DNA of 41,335 nt from Eubacterium sp. (GTDB lineage Bacteria > Bacillota > Clostridia > Lachnospirales > Lachnospiraceae): positions 1-41,335 of the forward strand of contig JAILQM010000044.1 in NCBI GenBank assembly GCA_024698965.1. The letters run 5' to 3'. Both the position numbers and the translations under genes were made by a program. Positions 16,254-22,844 of the stretch are shown here, in pieces. Position 1 is the first letter of the stretch. The number at the start of each line of letters is the position of its first letter. The notes beneath the pieces were generated by a model. It was given only the letters and a program-made list of their open reading frames with translations, was not told the DNA's origin and did not search any database.

Positions 16254-16754
16254 ATGTCTTTAATAAATACAGGTTATTTGGAATATGAAGAATTAAAATC
16301 AATACAGACTCTTCCGAGCGACAAAAGATACGAAGAAGGTCCGGTAGCCGTCATAGAATGTGTTCAGGAAATCCCCTGCAACCCATGTGAAGCATCTTGC
16401 AAATTCGGAGCCATTAAAATAGGTGAGCCCATCACAAATCTCCCTATTCTTGATGATGAAAAATGTGTAGGCTGCGGATTCTGCGTTTCAAAATGTCCGG
16501 GGCTTGCCATCGTAATAGTAAACAAAGCCTATTCCGCAACTTCTGCAACCGTTGCTTTTCCATTTGAATACTACCCTCTTCCAACAGAAGGAGAAGTTAG
16601 AAAAGCGCTGAACAGAAAAGGCGAATATATTTGTGACGGAAAAATTGTTAAAGTCAATAATCCGGCATCCTTTGATCACACCCCTGTAGTAACAGTTGAA
16701 ATTCCAAAGAAATTTGCTGATGAGGTCAGAACTGTAGAACGCATTCATGCATAA
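16254..16754 (+). CDS. 4Fe-4S ferredoxin-type subunit
   Basis: 166 residues from the ATG at 16254, eight bases after AGGAGG; upstream in-frame starts overlap the previous gene or crowd the site. Two cysteine clusters are visible: Cys36, Cys42, Cys45 and Cys49 (a variant set), and Cys71-x2-Cys74-x2-Cys77-x3-Cys81-Pro (canonical). The C-terminal half (about 90-166) has no motif I recognise. It is probably an electron carrier between the flavin subunits or out to ferredoxin pools. Similar small ferredoxin-like chains occur in archaeal proline dehydrogenase complexes. It starts 13 bases after the FAD/NAD subunit. Confidence 0.87.
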   Translation: MSLINTGYLEYEELKSIQTLPSDKRYEEGPVAVIECVQEIPCNPCEASCKFGAIKIGEPITNLPILDDEKCVGCGFCVSKCPGLAIVIVNKAYSATSATVAFPFEYYPLPTEGEVRKALNRKGEYICDGKIVKVNNPASFDHTPVVTVEIPKKFADEVRTVERIHA

Positions 16755-16768
16755 GATTGGAGGATATT

Positions 16769-17053
16769 ATGAATAAAGAATTTAGTGATGATATGATTGT
16801 ATGCCGCTGTGAAGAGGTAACAGTCGCCGATATAAAAGAAGCAATACGTGAAGGAGCGAAAGATATTGTCGGAGTCAAAAGAAGAACCCGTGCAGGAATG
16901 GGGCTTTGCCAGGGCAGAACCTGTGAAAAACTCGTGGCCCAGATACTTGCTCAGGAACTTGGAGTAAGCCCTTCCGAAGTCGGCACATCTTCTGCCAGAC
17001 CTCCGGTAAGACCTGTTACCTTCGGAGAACTCGCATATGGGGAGGTGATCTAA
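16769..17053 (+). CDS. BFD-like [2Fe-2S] protein
   Basis: 94 residues from the ATG at 16769, after a GGAGG site. Cys12-x-Cys14 and Cys47-x4-Cys52 form the bacterioferritin-associated-ferredoxin-type cluster site in VCRCEEVT and GLCQGRTC, with the usual VKRRTRAGMG between them. This domain forms the C-terminal part of opine oxidase A and glycerol dehydrogenase-type proteins. It is encoded here as a stand-alone subunit. Its TAA overlaps the ATG of the DAO gene by one base, so the two are translationally coupled. Confidence 0.88.
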   Translation: MNKEFSDDMIVCRCEEVTVADIKEAIREGAKDIVGVKRRTRAGMGLCQGRTCEKLVAQILAQELGVSPSEVGTSSARPPVRPVTFGELAYGEVI

Positions 17054-18255
17054 TGAATAAGGAATACGATGTAGTTATAATAGGTGCCGGAGCAATCGGT
17101 ACATCAGTGGCTTATCATTTGGCAAAGGCCGGATACTCTGCCGCTATTATAGAAAAAGGCGATATTGCAAGCGGTTCTTCAAGTCACTGCGATGCTGTAG
17201 CTCTTATCTGTGACAAGCTTCCCGGTATTGATACAAAAATGGGCCAAGCAAGTATTGATTATTTCGGAGAACTTGCCAAAGAATTTGATTACGATTTCGA
17301 ATACACACCAAAGGGATGTCTTTATATTTGCGAGACTCAGCCGGAGTTTGATGCTGCAAGCGAATACTGCAAAAAACAGAATGAAAACGGCTATCCGCTT
17401 CGTATGGTTGATCATGACGAATTATGCGAAATGGAACCTCATATAGCAAAGGATCTTACGGGAGCTTTATATACTCCGTCTTCCGGATCTATCGCCGTAA
17501 GTCCTTACAAGCTCTGTTTTGCTTTCATTCATGAGGGCAGAAAATACGGGCTCGATACATTTACCTACTGCGATATCGAAAAAATAAATCTTGATCCTAA
17601 AACAAATGCCGTAAAAAGTCTTGAAACAAATCAGGGCACAATCTATACCAAAAGAATCGTAAACTGCGCCGGAGCATGGGCAAGCTTTGTCGGAAAGCTT
17701 ACAAACCTGGATATTCCGATTGAGCCGAGAAAAGGAACAAACCTTGTTTCAGAACAGACCGAAAGATTATGCAATAACAAAATTCTCGAATACGGTTATA
17801 TGATGAGTAAATTTGACAGCATTAATTTTAAGAGGAATGTAAGTCCGCTCGTTGAAGAACTAAACATAGCTTTCAACCTCGAATACACCCCTTCAAACAA
17901 TCTTCTTGTCGGAGGAAACAGACTTTTCAGAGACTATGATATCCGTTCCGAAATAGAAACAATGAAGGCCATAAGCGAAAGGGCAATACGTTTTTATCCG
18001 GAGCTTGCAGAGATAAAATGCATAAGAACATACTCAGGCGTCAGACCGTTTGTAACAGATCACTTACCTATTGTTTCGAATGTGGATTCAATACCGGGAT
18101 ATTATATAGCTGCAGGTCATGAAGGCGACGGTATTTGTTTTTCTCCTATAACAGGAAAATTCATGGAACAGATTATCAGCAACAAACCTACAGACTTTGA
18201 TATAAGCAAGCTTGATTTTTCCCGTTTTGAAGCTAAAAAGGAGGCTTGCCGATGA
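17053..18255 (+). CDS. DAO-family FAD-dependent amino/imino-acid dehydrogenase (catalytic subunit)
   Basis: 400 residues. The N-terminal FAD motif GAGAIGTSVAYHLAKAG begins at 11, Glu35 at the end of strand 2 (IIEKGDIASGSSSH) would hold the adenosine ribose, and the C-terminal FAD loop is GHEGDGICFSPITGK. The family contains glycine oxidase, sarcosine oxidase beta, opine oxidase B, D-amino-acid dehydrogenase and archaeal L-proline dehydrogenase beta, all oxidising a C-N bond. In an anaerobe with four attached redox subunits it is surely a dehydrogenase and not an oxidase. The exact substrate is not readable. A near-perfect GGAGGTGATC site precedes the ATG. Confidence 0.9.
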   Translation: MNKEYDVVIIGAGAIGTSVAYHLAKAGYSAAIIEKGDIASGSSSHCDAVALICDKLPGIDTKMGQASIDYFGELAKEFDYDFEYTPKGCLYICETQPEFDAASEYCKKQNENGYPLRMVDHDELCEMEPHIAKDLTGALYTPSSGSIAVSPYKLCFAFIHEGRKYGLDTFTYCDIEKINLDPKTNAVKSLETNQGTIYTKRIVNCAGAWASFVGKLTNLDIPIEPRKGTNLVSEQTERLCNNKILEYGYMMSKFDSINFKRNVSPLVEELNIAFNLEYTPSNNLLVGGNRLFRDYDIRSEIETMKAISERAIRFYPELAEIKCIRTYSGVRPFVTDHLPIVSNVDSIPGYYIAAGHEGDGICFSPITGKFMEQIISNKPTDFDISKLDFSRFEAKKEACR

Positions 18256-19037
18256 ATTCAAATATCAGGTACGGCTATATGTCCCCTCTCACCGATAATG
18301 TAGTCGTTAAAATGAAAAAAGGGCAAAACATAGCCGGATATCCCATAGGAATAATTTATATCGATGATGTATATTATCCGATGCTTCCGGGAAATATTGT
18401 AAACGGCTATACCTTTGATTTTCCGACCCGTCTTATGCCGGTTGAGGGGCTTGACTGCCCTAATCTTTTCAATACCTGCGAAGGTGTTGAAGAAAAAATA
18501 TATGAAGCGTGTAAAAAACTTGAAAAAGAAGGTGTCCGTGCAATCAGTTCTGCCTGCGGTTTTTTCGGTAACTACCAGGCCGGGATGGCAGAGAAATTAG
18601 ATGTCCCGGTTGCTCTTTCAAGCCTTGTACAGCTTCCCTGGATCGCGACTTTATTAAAGAAAAGCCAGACCATAGGAGTACTCACAGCTCAAAAAGATTC
18701 TTTTACGGATAGTTTACTTGACAGCTGCGGTGTAAGTGAAGACATCAAAAAAAGGCTTGTCGTGAAGGATTTGGGACATGAAAAAGAATTTTCCTGCATT
18801 ACTGAAGGACGGGGAGAATTCGATAATGCAATTGTAAAAGAAGAAGTGGTTAATAAAGCCTTGGAAATAGTAAAGGAAAGTCCCCAAACCGGAGCAATAC
18901 TTTTAGAATGCAGTGACATGCCGCCTTATGCTCATGCGGTACAAGCCGCAACCGGTCTTCCGGTTTTTGATTTTACAACGCTTATAAAATGGCTAAACTT
19001 TGCCGTTACACAAAAGCCATACTTTGGCTTTATCTAA
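18252..19037 (+). CDS. Asp/Glu racemase superfamily-like protein
   Basis: 261 residues from the ATG at 18252, which overlaps the DAO stop (ATGA) and follows GGAGG. Two cysteines sit where the racemase fold places its acid-base pair: Cys102 in ISSACGFFGN and Cys220 in ILLECSDMPPY. Weak similarity to aspartate/glutamate and hydantoin racemases is my reading from these motifs and the order of strands (IGVLTAQKDSF near 141-151). It could convert an L- to a D-amino acid for the dehydrogenase, or act as a lyase or hydrolase on a related acid, as some members of the fold do. It is the last gene of the plus-strand operon. Confidence 0.7.
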   Translation: MNSNIRYGYMSPLTDNVVVKMKKGQNIAGYPIGIIYIDDVYYPMLPGNIVNGYTFDFPTRLMPVEGLDCPNLFNTCEGVEEKIYEACKKLEKEGVRAISSACGFFGNYQAGMAEKLDVPVALSSLVQLPWIATLLKKSQTIGVLTAQKDSFTDSLLDSCGVSEDIKKRLVVKDLGHEKEFSCITEGRGEFDNAIVKEEVVNKALEIVKESPQTGAILLECSDMPPYAHAVQAATGLPVFDFTTLIKWLNFAVTQKPYFGFI

Positions 19038-19068
19038 ATTAACGAAATTCACTACCATATACATCCAT

Positions 19069-19103
19069 AAAAAGGGCCCTGCACAAAACTTTGTGCAAGG
19101 CCC
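19069..19103 (-). terminator. Terminator of the rpsF-ssb-rpsR operon
   Basis: GGGCC-C-TGCACA (19074-19085) pairs with TGTGCA-A-GGCCC on the other arm, ending at 19103, around a 6-base loop. On the minus strand it is followed by TTTTT, so it ends the ribosomal operon. The plus-strand exit has no T run, so it would stop the convergent catabolic operon less well. Confidence 0.8.
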
Positions 19104-19124
19104 AAATTAATTATACTCTCTAAA

Positions 19125-19376
19125 TTATTCAGCTACGTATGGAAGAATAGCTACGTGACGTGCACGCTTAACAGCAACAGTGATCTCTCTCTGGTGCTTA
19201 GCACAGTTTCCTGTGATTCTTCTAGGAAGAATTTTACCACGCTCTGAGATGTACTTTTTAAGCTTAGCTGCGTCCTTGTAATCGATTACGTTGTCCTGTC
19301 CACAGAATACGCAAACTTTTTTTCTTCTACGTCCGCCTCTCCTTTTCATTGGAGAATCAGTTTTATTAAAAGCCAT
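19125..19376 (-). CDS. rpsR: 30S ribosomal protein S18
   Basis: 83 residues. A basic N-terminus ([10 protein letters not shown]) leads into Cys22-x2-Cys25, with Cys58 and His61 later, the zinc-binding form of S18. The family core [22 protein letters not shown] is intact. S18 pairs with S6 on the platform of the small subunit. It is the last gene of rpsF-ssb-rpsR, 30 bases after ssb. Confidence 0.97.
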   Translation of the reverse strand: MAFNKTDSPMKRRGGRRRKKVCVFCGQDNVIDYKDAAKLKKYISERGKILPRRITGNCAKHQREITVAVKRARHVAILPYVAE

Positions 19377-19406
19377 TTTTAACCTCCTGTAAAATCAAAA
19401 CAGGCT

Positions 19407-19859
19407 TTAAACGAAAGGCAATTCCTCTTCCAATCCTTCCGGAATGTTCATAAACCCTTCGCCAGCCGATGCGCTAGGAGCCGGGGTATCCTGCCTGTCA
19501 TATGAAGCAGTATTTCCGCCTGAAGCGCCTTTACTTTCAACAAATTCATGGTCTTCGATAACGACTTCTGTCGTATATACCTTCTGACCTTCCTTGTTTG
19601 TGTAACTTCCGGTCTGAATACGGCCGTTAACGGCAATCTTTGTACCCTGTCTGAGATACTTTTCAGCGAATTCTCCCTGTCTGCCAAAAGCAACACAGCT
19701 GATAAAATCCGCACTCTGTTCATTACCATCACCATTTGATCTTTTGAATCTTCTGTCAACGGCAAGTGTATATCTTGCAATAGCAAGCGGTGTTTCACCC
19801 TGTGAGTATCTCACATCCGGGTCTCTTGTAAGTCTGCCAATTAAAGTTACTCTATTCAT
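19407..19859 (-). CDS. ssb: Single-stranded DNA-binding protein
   Basis: 150 residues. The OB fold spans about 1-105 (MNRVTLIGRLTRDPDVRYSQ, then FISCVAFGRQGEFAEKYLRQG and VEDHEFVE-like strands). A Gly/Ser/Ala-rich flexible linker leads to the acidic tail ending EEELPFV, a variant of the DDDIPF tip that recruits repair and replication partners; the extra final Val is slightly unusual. It lies between rpsF and rpsR, the standard Firmicute order, and binds single-stranded DNA at forks. Confidence 0.97.
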   Translation of the reverse strand: MNRVTLIGRLTRDPDVRYSQGETPLAIARYTLAVDRRFKRSNGDGNEQSADFISCVAFGRQGEFAEKYLRQGTKIAVNGRIQTGSYTNKEGQKVYTTEVVIEDHEFVESKGASGGNTASYDRQDTPAPSASAGEGFMNIPEGLEEELPFV

Positions 19860-19884
19860 ATATTATCCTCTTTTCTCTTTCTAT

Positions 19885-20172
19885 CTACGCTTCTGCCTTA
19901 ACGCATAAATATCTGAGAACGCCGTCTACGATACGAATTCTTTCTTCAATATCAGCCGGTACTGTCGGCTCTGCATCGAAGTGGATGAAGTAGTAATATC
20001 CTTCTGACATCTTCTGAATTTCGTATGCAAGCTTTTTCTTGCCCCACTCATCAATGTCAGTGATGTTGCCGCCGAAACGTGTTACGAGATCTTTTACCTT
20101 CTCGAGTACGGCTGTTCTTGCATCATCCTCGAAATTTGCATTAAGAACAAGAGCTAATTCATATTTGTTCAT
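19885..20172 (-). CDS. rpsF: 30S ribosomal protein S6
   Basis: 95 residues, the usual length. It opens MNKYELALVLNANFEDDART and contains the DIDEWGKKKLAYEIQKMSEGYYY block that forms the central strands. S6 binds S18 and 16S rRNA. It is the first gene of the operon, with AAAAGGAGG before the ATG, a near-consensus promoter upstream and a short leader hairpin that may have a regulatory role. Confidence 0.97.
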   Translation of the reverse strand: MNKYELALVLNANFEDDARTAVLEKVKDLVTRFGGNITDIDEWGKKKLAYEIQKMSEGYYYFIHFDAEPTVPADIEERIRIVDGVLRYLCVKAEA

Positions 20173-20196
20173 GCTTTTACCTCCTTTTGGTCTCTG

Positions 20197-20216
20197 GCCC
20201 TCAACCTAATGAGAGC
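20197..20216 (-). other. Hairpin in the rpsF leader
   Basis: On the minus strand GCTCTC pairs with GAGGGC around an 8-base loop, about 25 bases before the rpsF ATG. rpsF leaders in many bacteria carry an S6:S18-binding element. I do not see the CCG box expected of that element here, so an autoregulatory role is only possible. Confidence 0.3.
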
Positions 20217-20244
20217 AAGGAATTTTTATATATCACGAAAACAT

Positions 20245-20273
20245 ATATTACCATAAGAAGGCGCTCATTTCAA
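20245..20273 (-). promoter_or_regulatory. Promoter of the rpsF-ssb-rpsR operon
   Basis: TTGAAA (20268-20273) and TAATAT (20245-20250) are 17 bases apart on the minus strand. The -35 box overlaps the last codon and stop of the DUF951 gene. The predicted leader is about 65 bases. Confidence 0.7.
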
Positions 20274-20452
20274 GCCTTTTTTAGTATTTCCACGGTGTTT
20301 TTTTCCACCTTTTTTCTTGCCAGCATTATCTGATGGCCGCACGAGGTACATTTAAGTCTGAAATCCGCTCCGACTCTCATGATTTCCCACTCATACGATC
20401 CGCAGGGATGCTGTTTTTTCATCTTAATAATATTCCCGACTTCAAATTCCAT
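20270..20452 (-). CDS. DUF951 domain-containing small protein
   Basis: 60 residues, the full length of the family. The pattern GNIIKMKKQHPCGSYEWEI followed by DFRLKCTSCGHQIMLARKK is characteristic. Cys17, Cys35 and Cys38 suggest a metal or nucleic-acid-binding knuckle. The function is not known; the gene is common in Clostridia and Bacilli next to rpsF. It starts 3 bases after the sirtuin stop, so it is probably read from the same mRNA. Confidence 0.9.
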   Translation of the reverse strand: MEFEVGNIIKMKKQHPCGSYEWEIMRVGADFRLKCTSCGHQIMLARKKVEKNTVEILKKA

Positions 20453-20454
20453 AT

Positions 20455-21216
20455 CTACTCCAGAGATATGCCCTGCATATCGGCAAGGCTCTTAAATACT
20501 TTACCTATCTTTTCCTTTACAACAAGAGTATTTTCACCTCTGGCAATACCAAGTTCGCTCTCGTTAATAATAACAAGGTATTTGCCGTCGAAGTAGTTGA
20601 TATAAGATGCCGCAGGATATACCGTAAGAGACGTTCCTCCGATAATAAGCATATCGGCCTTGGAAATTGCCTCTATGGATTTTCTGACATCATAGTCCGG
20701 AAGAGACTCTTCATAAAGCGTAATATCAGGTCTTATCATCCCTCCGCAGCTGCAGTGAGGCACAGCCTCGTCTGAGTCAAAAATATAGTTTATATCGTAT
20801 TCTTTGCCGCATTTTAAGCAATAATTCCTAAGAGCGCTGCCGTGAATCTCATAAACATTTACACTGCCTGCCTTCTGATGAAGCCCGTCAATGTTTTGTG
20901 TAACCACTGCCTTAAGCTTACCTGCTTCTTCAAGCTTTGCGAGGTATTTATGAGCATTGTTCGGCTCAATGTCTCTTGTATCCATTTTTTGTCTGTGAAA
21001 TTCAAAATAGACTTCCGATTCATTCATAAGACAGCTGTGGCTCAAAAGATATTCAGGCTGATACTTGTCAAACTGTACATCATGCTGATTGTACAAACCG
21101 TCCTTACTTCTGAAATCAGGAATTCCGCTTTCCGTCGATACACCGGCTCCTCCAAAGAAAACAATGTTTTTGGCATCTGATATCCATTCATTTAATTTCT
21201 CGATTTCGGTCATCAT
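20455..21216 (-). CDS. cobB: NAD-dependent protein deacylase, Sir2 family
   Basis: 253 residues. The NAD-binding motif GAGVSTESGIPDFRS begins near 23, QNIDGLHQKAG lies near 107-117 with catalytic His125 in YEIHGS, and four zinc cysteines are 133, 136, 155 and 157. The motif GGTSLTVYPAA and the C-terminal VIINES follow. It removes acyl groups from lysines of cytoplasmic proteins using NAD. Two ATGs sit side by side after AAGGGGG; the second (21213) has the better spacing, so the protein may be one residue shorter. It is followed closely by DUF951. Confidence 0.94.
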   Translation of the reverse strand: MMTEIEKLNEWISDAKNIVFFGGAGVSTESGIPDFRSKDGLYNQHDVQFDKYQPEYLLSHSCLMNESEVYFEFHRQKMDTRDIEPNNAHKYLAKLEEAGKLKAVVTQNIDGLHQKAGSVNVYEIHGSALRNYCLKCGKEYDINYIFDSDEAVPHCSCGGMIRPDITLYEESLPDYDVRKSIEAISKADMLIIGGTSLTVYPAASYINYFDGKYLVIINESELGIARGENTLVVKEKIGKVFKSLADMQGISLE

Positions 21217-21240
21217 AATCCCCCTTTCATCGCTTCTTTT

Positions 21241-21268
21241 ATTCTAACACAAAAGGATTCGCTTGTAA
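21241..21268 (-). promoter_or_regulatory. Promoter of cobB-DUF951
   Basis: TTACAA (21263-21268) and TAGAAT (21241-21246) are 16 bases apart on the minus strand, with TG one base before the -10 (extended -10). The -35 box lies in the loop of the symporter gene's terminator, so the two elements are nested. Confidence 0.5.
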
Positions 21269-21282
21269 CAGCGAATCCTTTT
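21251..21282 (-). terminator. Terminator of the symporter gene
   Basis: AAAAGGATTCGCT and AGCGAATCCTTTT form a perfect 13-bp stem with a 6-base loop, seven bases past the symporter stop. It ends in TTTT on both strands, though longer T runs are absent. Confidence 0.8.
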
Positions 21283-21288
21283 AATAAT

Positions 21289-22698
21289 TTACATTTTTCC
21301 TTTTGCTCTTAAAACTTCCGGCTGGAACCTTCTCATCTCTTCTGCTATTTCCTTACTCATAAGGAGCATACATATAAGGTTCGGTATCGCCATCAGCGCA
21401 TTTGCTATATCGGAGAAGTTCCATGCAATCTCAAGTGTCGTGGTTGCTCCGGCATAGACTACAAGGCTGAAAAGTATTCTGTATACCATGTTGTATTTCG
21501 GTCCGTGGAAGATGTATTCAAAAGCTTTTTCACCATGGTATTCCCATCCGAGAATTGTCGAGAATGCGAAAAGCGCAATTCCGACTGATACGATAATAGG
21601 TCCCGCAGGTCCAAGTACTGTCTCAAAGGCTGCCATTGTAAGAGTGGCTCCCTTATATACCTCTCCTGTCGCAGGATTAATCTGTCCGAGCATTCCCGAT
21701 GAAGCGATACAAAGTCCTGTGATTGTACACACAACGATTGTATCCCAGAATGTTCCTGTCATATTGATATAAGCCTGTCTTACAGGATCGTCTGTATGAG
21801 CTGCTGATGCAGTAATAGCAGCAGAACCCATTCCGGCTTCGTTTGAGAAGCATCCTCTTGCAAAACCGTAACGAATAGCGTTCATCATAGATGCCGTAAT
21901 AGTACCGCAAAGACCGCCGCCTACAGCCTGTACACTAAAGGCCATTCTAAATATCATTGCAACACCGGCAGGAAGATTTTCAATATTACCTATAATAACG
22001 ATGATTCCGCCAATCATGTAAAATACTGCCATAAAAGGTACAACAACAGACGATACCTTTGATATTGTCTTAATACCGCCTACTATAATAATAAGAGCAA
22101 GAATGGTAAGTACAACACCAACAACCTGAGTATCAAAACCGAATGTTCCGTTAAGCGCTTCGGAAATTGAGTTAGCCTGTGTAAGGTTTCCGATACCGAA
22201 TGATGCAACGACTGCAAAGAACGCGAAGAGCCATCCTAAAATTGCACCGAAAGTCTTATTCTTAAGACCTTTCTTCATTGTATACATCGGTCCGCCGGCC
22301 ATCTCACCGTTTTCGTTTACTTCACGATATTTAATAGCAAGCATACACTCGGCAAACTTAGAAGTAAGACCGAAAGCCGCACAGATTTCCATCCATACCA
22401 AAGCACCCGGACCACCGGATACCATAGCTGTTGCAACACCAACGATATTACCTGTTCCTATCGTAGCCGCAAGAGCTGTTGTAAGCGCCGCAAAAGGGGA
22501 AACGTCACCTTCGCCGCCTGTCGTCTTTTTTCTGGACTCACGGCTGAGCGTTCTCTTAATTGCATAACCTAAGTTTCTCCATGATAAAAATCTTGTTCTG
22601 ATTGTAAGAAATATTCCGGTTCCTACAAGAAGCACAAGCATAACGGGTCCCCAGACAAAGCCGTCAACCGTTACCAGAATGTCATTTAAACTCTCCAT
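21289..22698 (-). CDS. Sodium:alanine/glycine symporter (AGCS family)
   Basis: 469 residues from the ATG at 22698, five bases after GGAGG. A start four codons upstream would place that site inside the gene and has none of its own. About ten membrane helices are expected. Family marks include GVATAMVSGGPGALVWMEICAAFG near 105-130, FAECMLAIKYRE, GGPMYTMKKGLKNK, and FSNEAGMGSAAITASAAHT. AGCS proteins import alanine or glycine with sodium. It stands alone, with its own promoter and terminator. An intrinsic terminator also lies in its leader, 26 bases before the ATG. Confidence 0.94.
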   Translation of the reverse strand: MESLNDILVTVDGFVWGPVMLVLLVGTGIFLTIRTRFLSWRNLGYAIKRTLSRESRKKTTGGEGDVSPFAALTTALAATIGTGNIVGVATAMVSGGPGALVWMEICAAFGLTSKFAECMLAIKYREVNENGEMAGGPMYTMKKGLKNKTFGAILGWLFAFFAVVASFGIGNLTQANSISEALNGTFGFDTQVVGVVLTILALIIIVGGIKTISKVSSVVVPFMAVFYMIGGIIVIIGNIENLPAGVAMIFRMAFSVQAVGGGLCGTITASMMNAIRYGFARGCFSNEAGMGSAAITASAAHTDDPVRQAYINMTGTFWDTIVVCTITGLCIASSGMLGQINPATGEVYKGATLTMAAFETVLGPAGPIIVSVGIALFAFSTILGWEYHGEKAFEYIFHGPKYNMVYRILFSLVVYAGATTTLEIAWNFSDIANALMAIPNLICMLLMSKEIAEEMRRFQPEVLRAKGKM

Positions 22699-22723
22699 TT
22701 CATCCTCCATAAATTAAATTTGC

Positions 22724-22764
22724 AAAAAATAAAGGAGGGCTACTAACTACTAGCGCCCTCCTTT
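22724..22764 (-). terminator. Intrinsic terminator in the leader of the symporter gene (candidate attenuator or tiny RNA)
   Basis: On the minus strand AAAGGAGGGC (22755-22764) pairs perfectly over 10 bp with GCCCTCCTTT (22731-22740) around a 14-base loop, followed by ATTTTTT. It begins about four bases after the predicted transcription start of the promoter at 22775-22803. It can end the MATE transcript, but it also stands in the path of symporter mRNA. Confidence 0.8.
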
Positions 22765-22774
22765 GGACTAACTT

Positions 22775-22803
22775 ATTGTATCATTATAAATACAATCCGT
22801 CAA
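22775..22803 (-). promoter_or_regulatory. Promoter of the symporter gene
   Basis: TTGACG (22798-22803) and TACAAT (22775-22780) are 17 bases apart on the minus strand. The expected transcript starts near 22768, right at the base of the leader terminator hairpin, about 70 bases before the symporter ATG. Confidence 0.75.
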
Positions 22804-22844
22804 GGATTTATATTTGTCTCTGTATTGCGCACATCGCATTACCG

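Noticed and set aside
20173..20245. S6:S18-binding autoregulatory element in the rpsF leader
   Set aside because: A hairpin is present, but the CCG box expected for that element is absent. I kept only the hairpin as a low-confidence feature.
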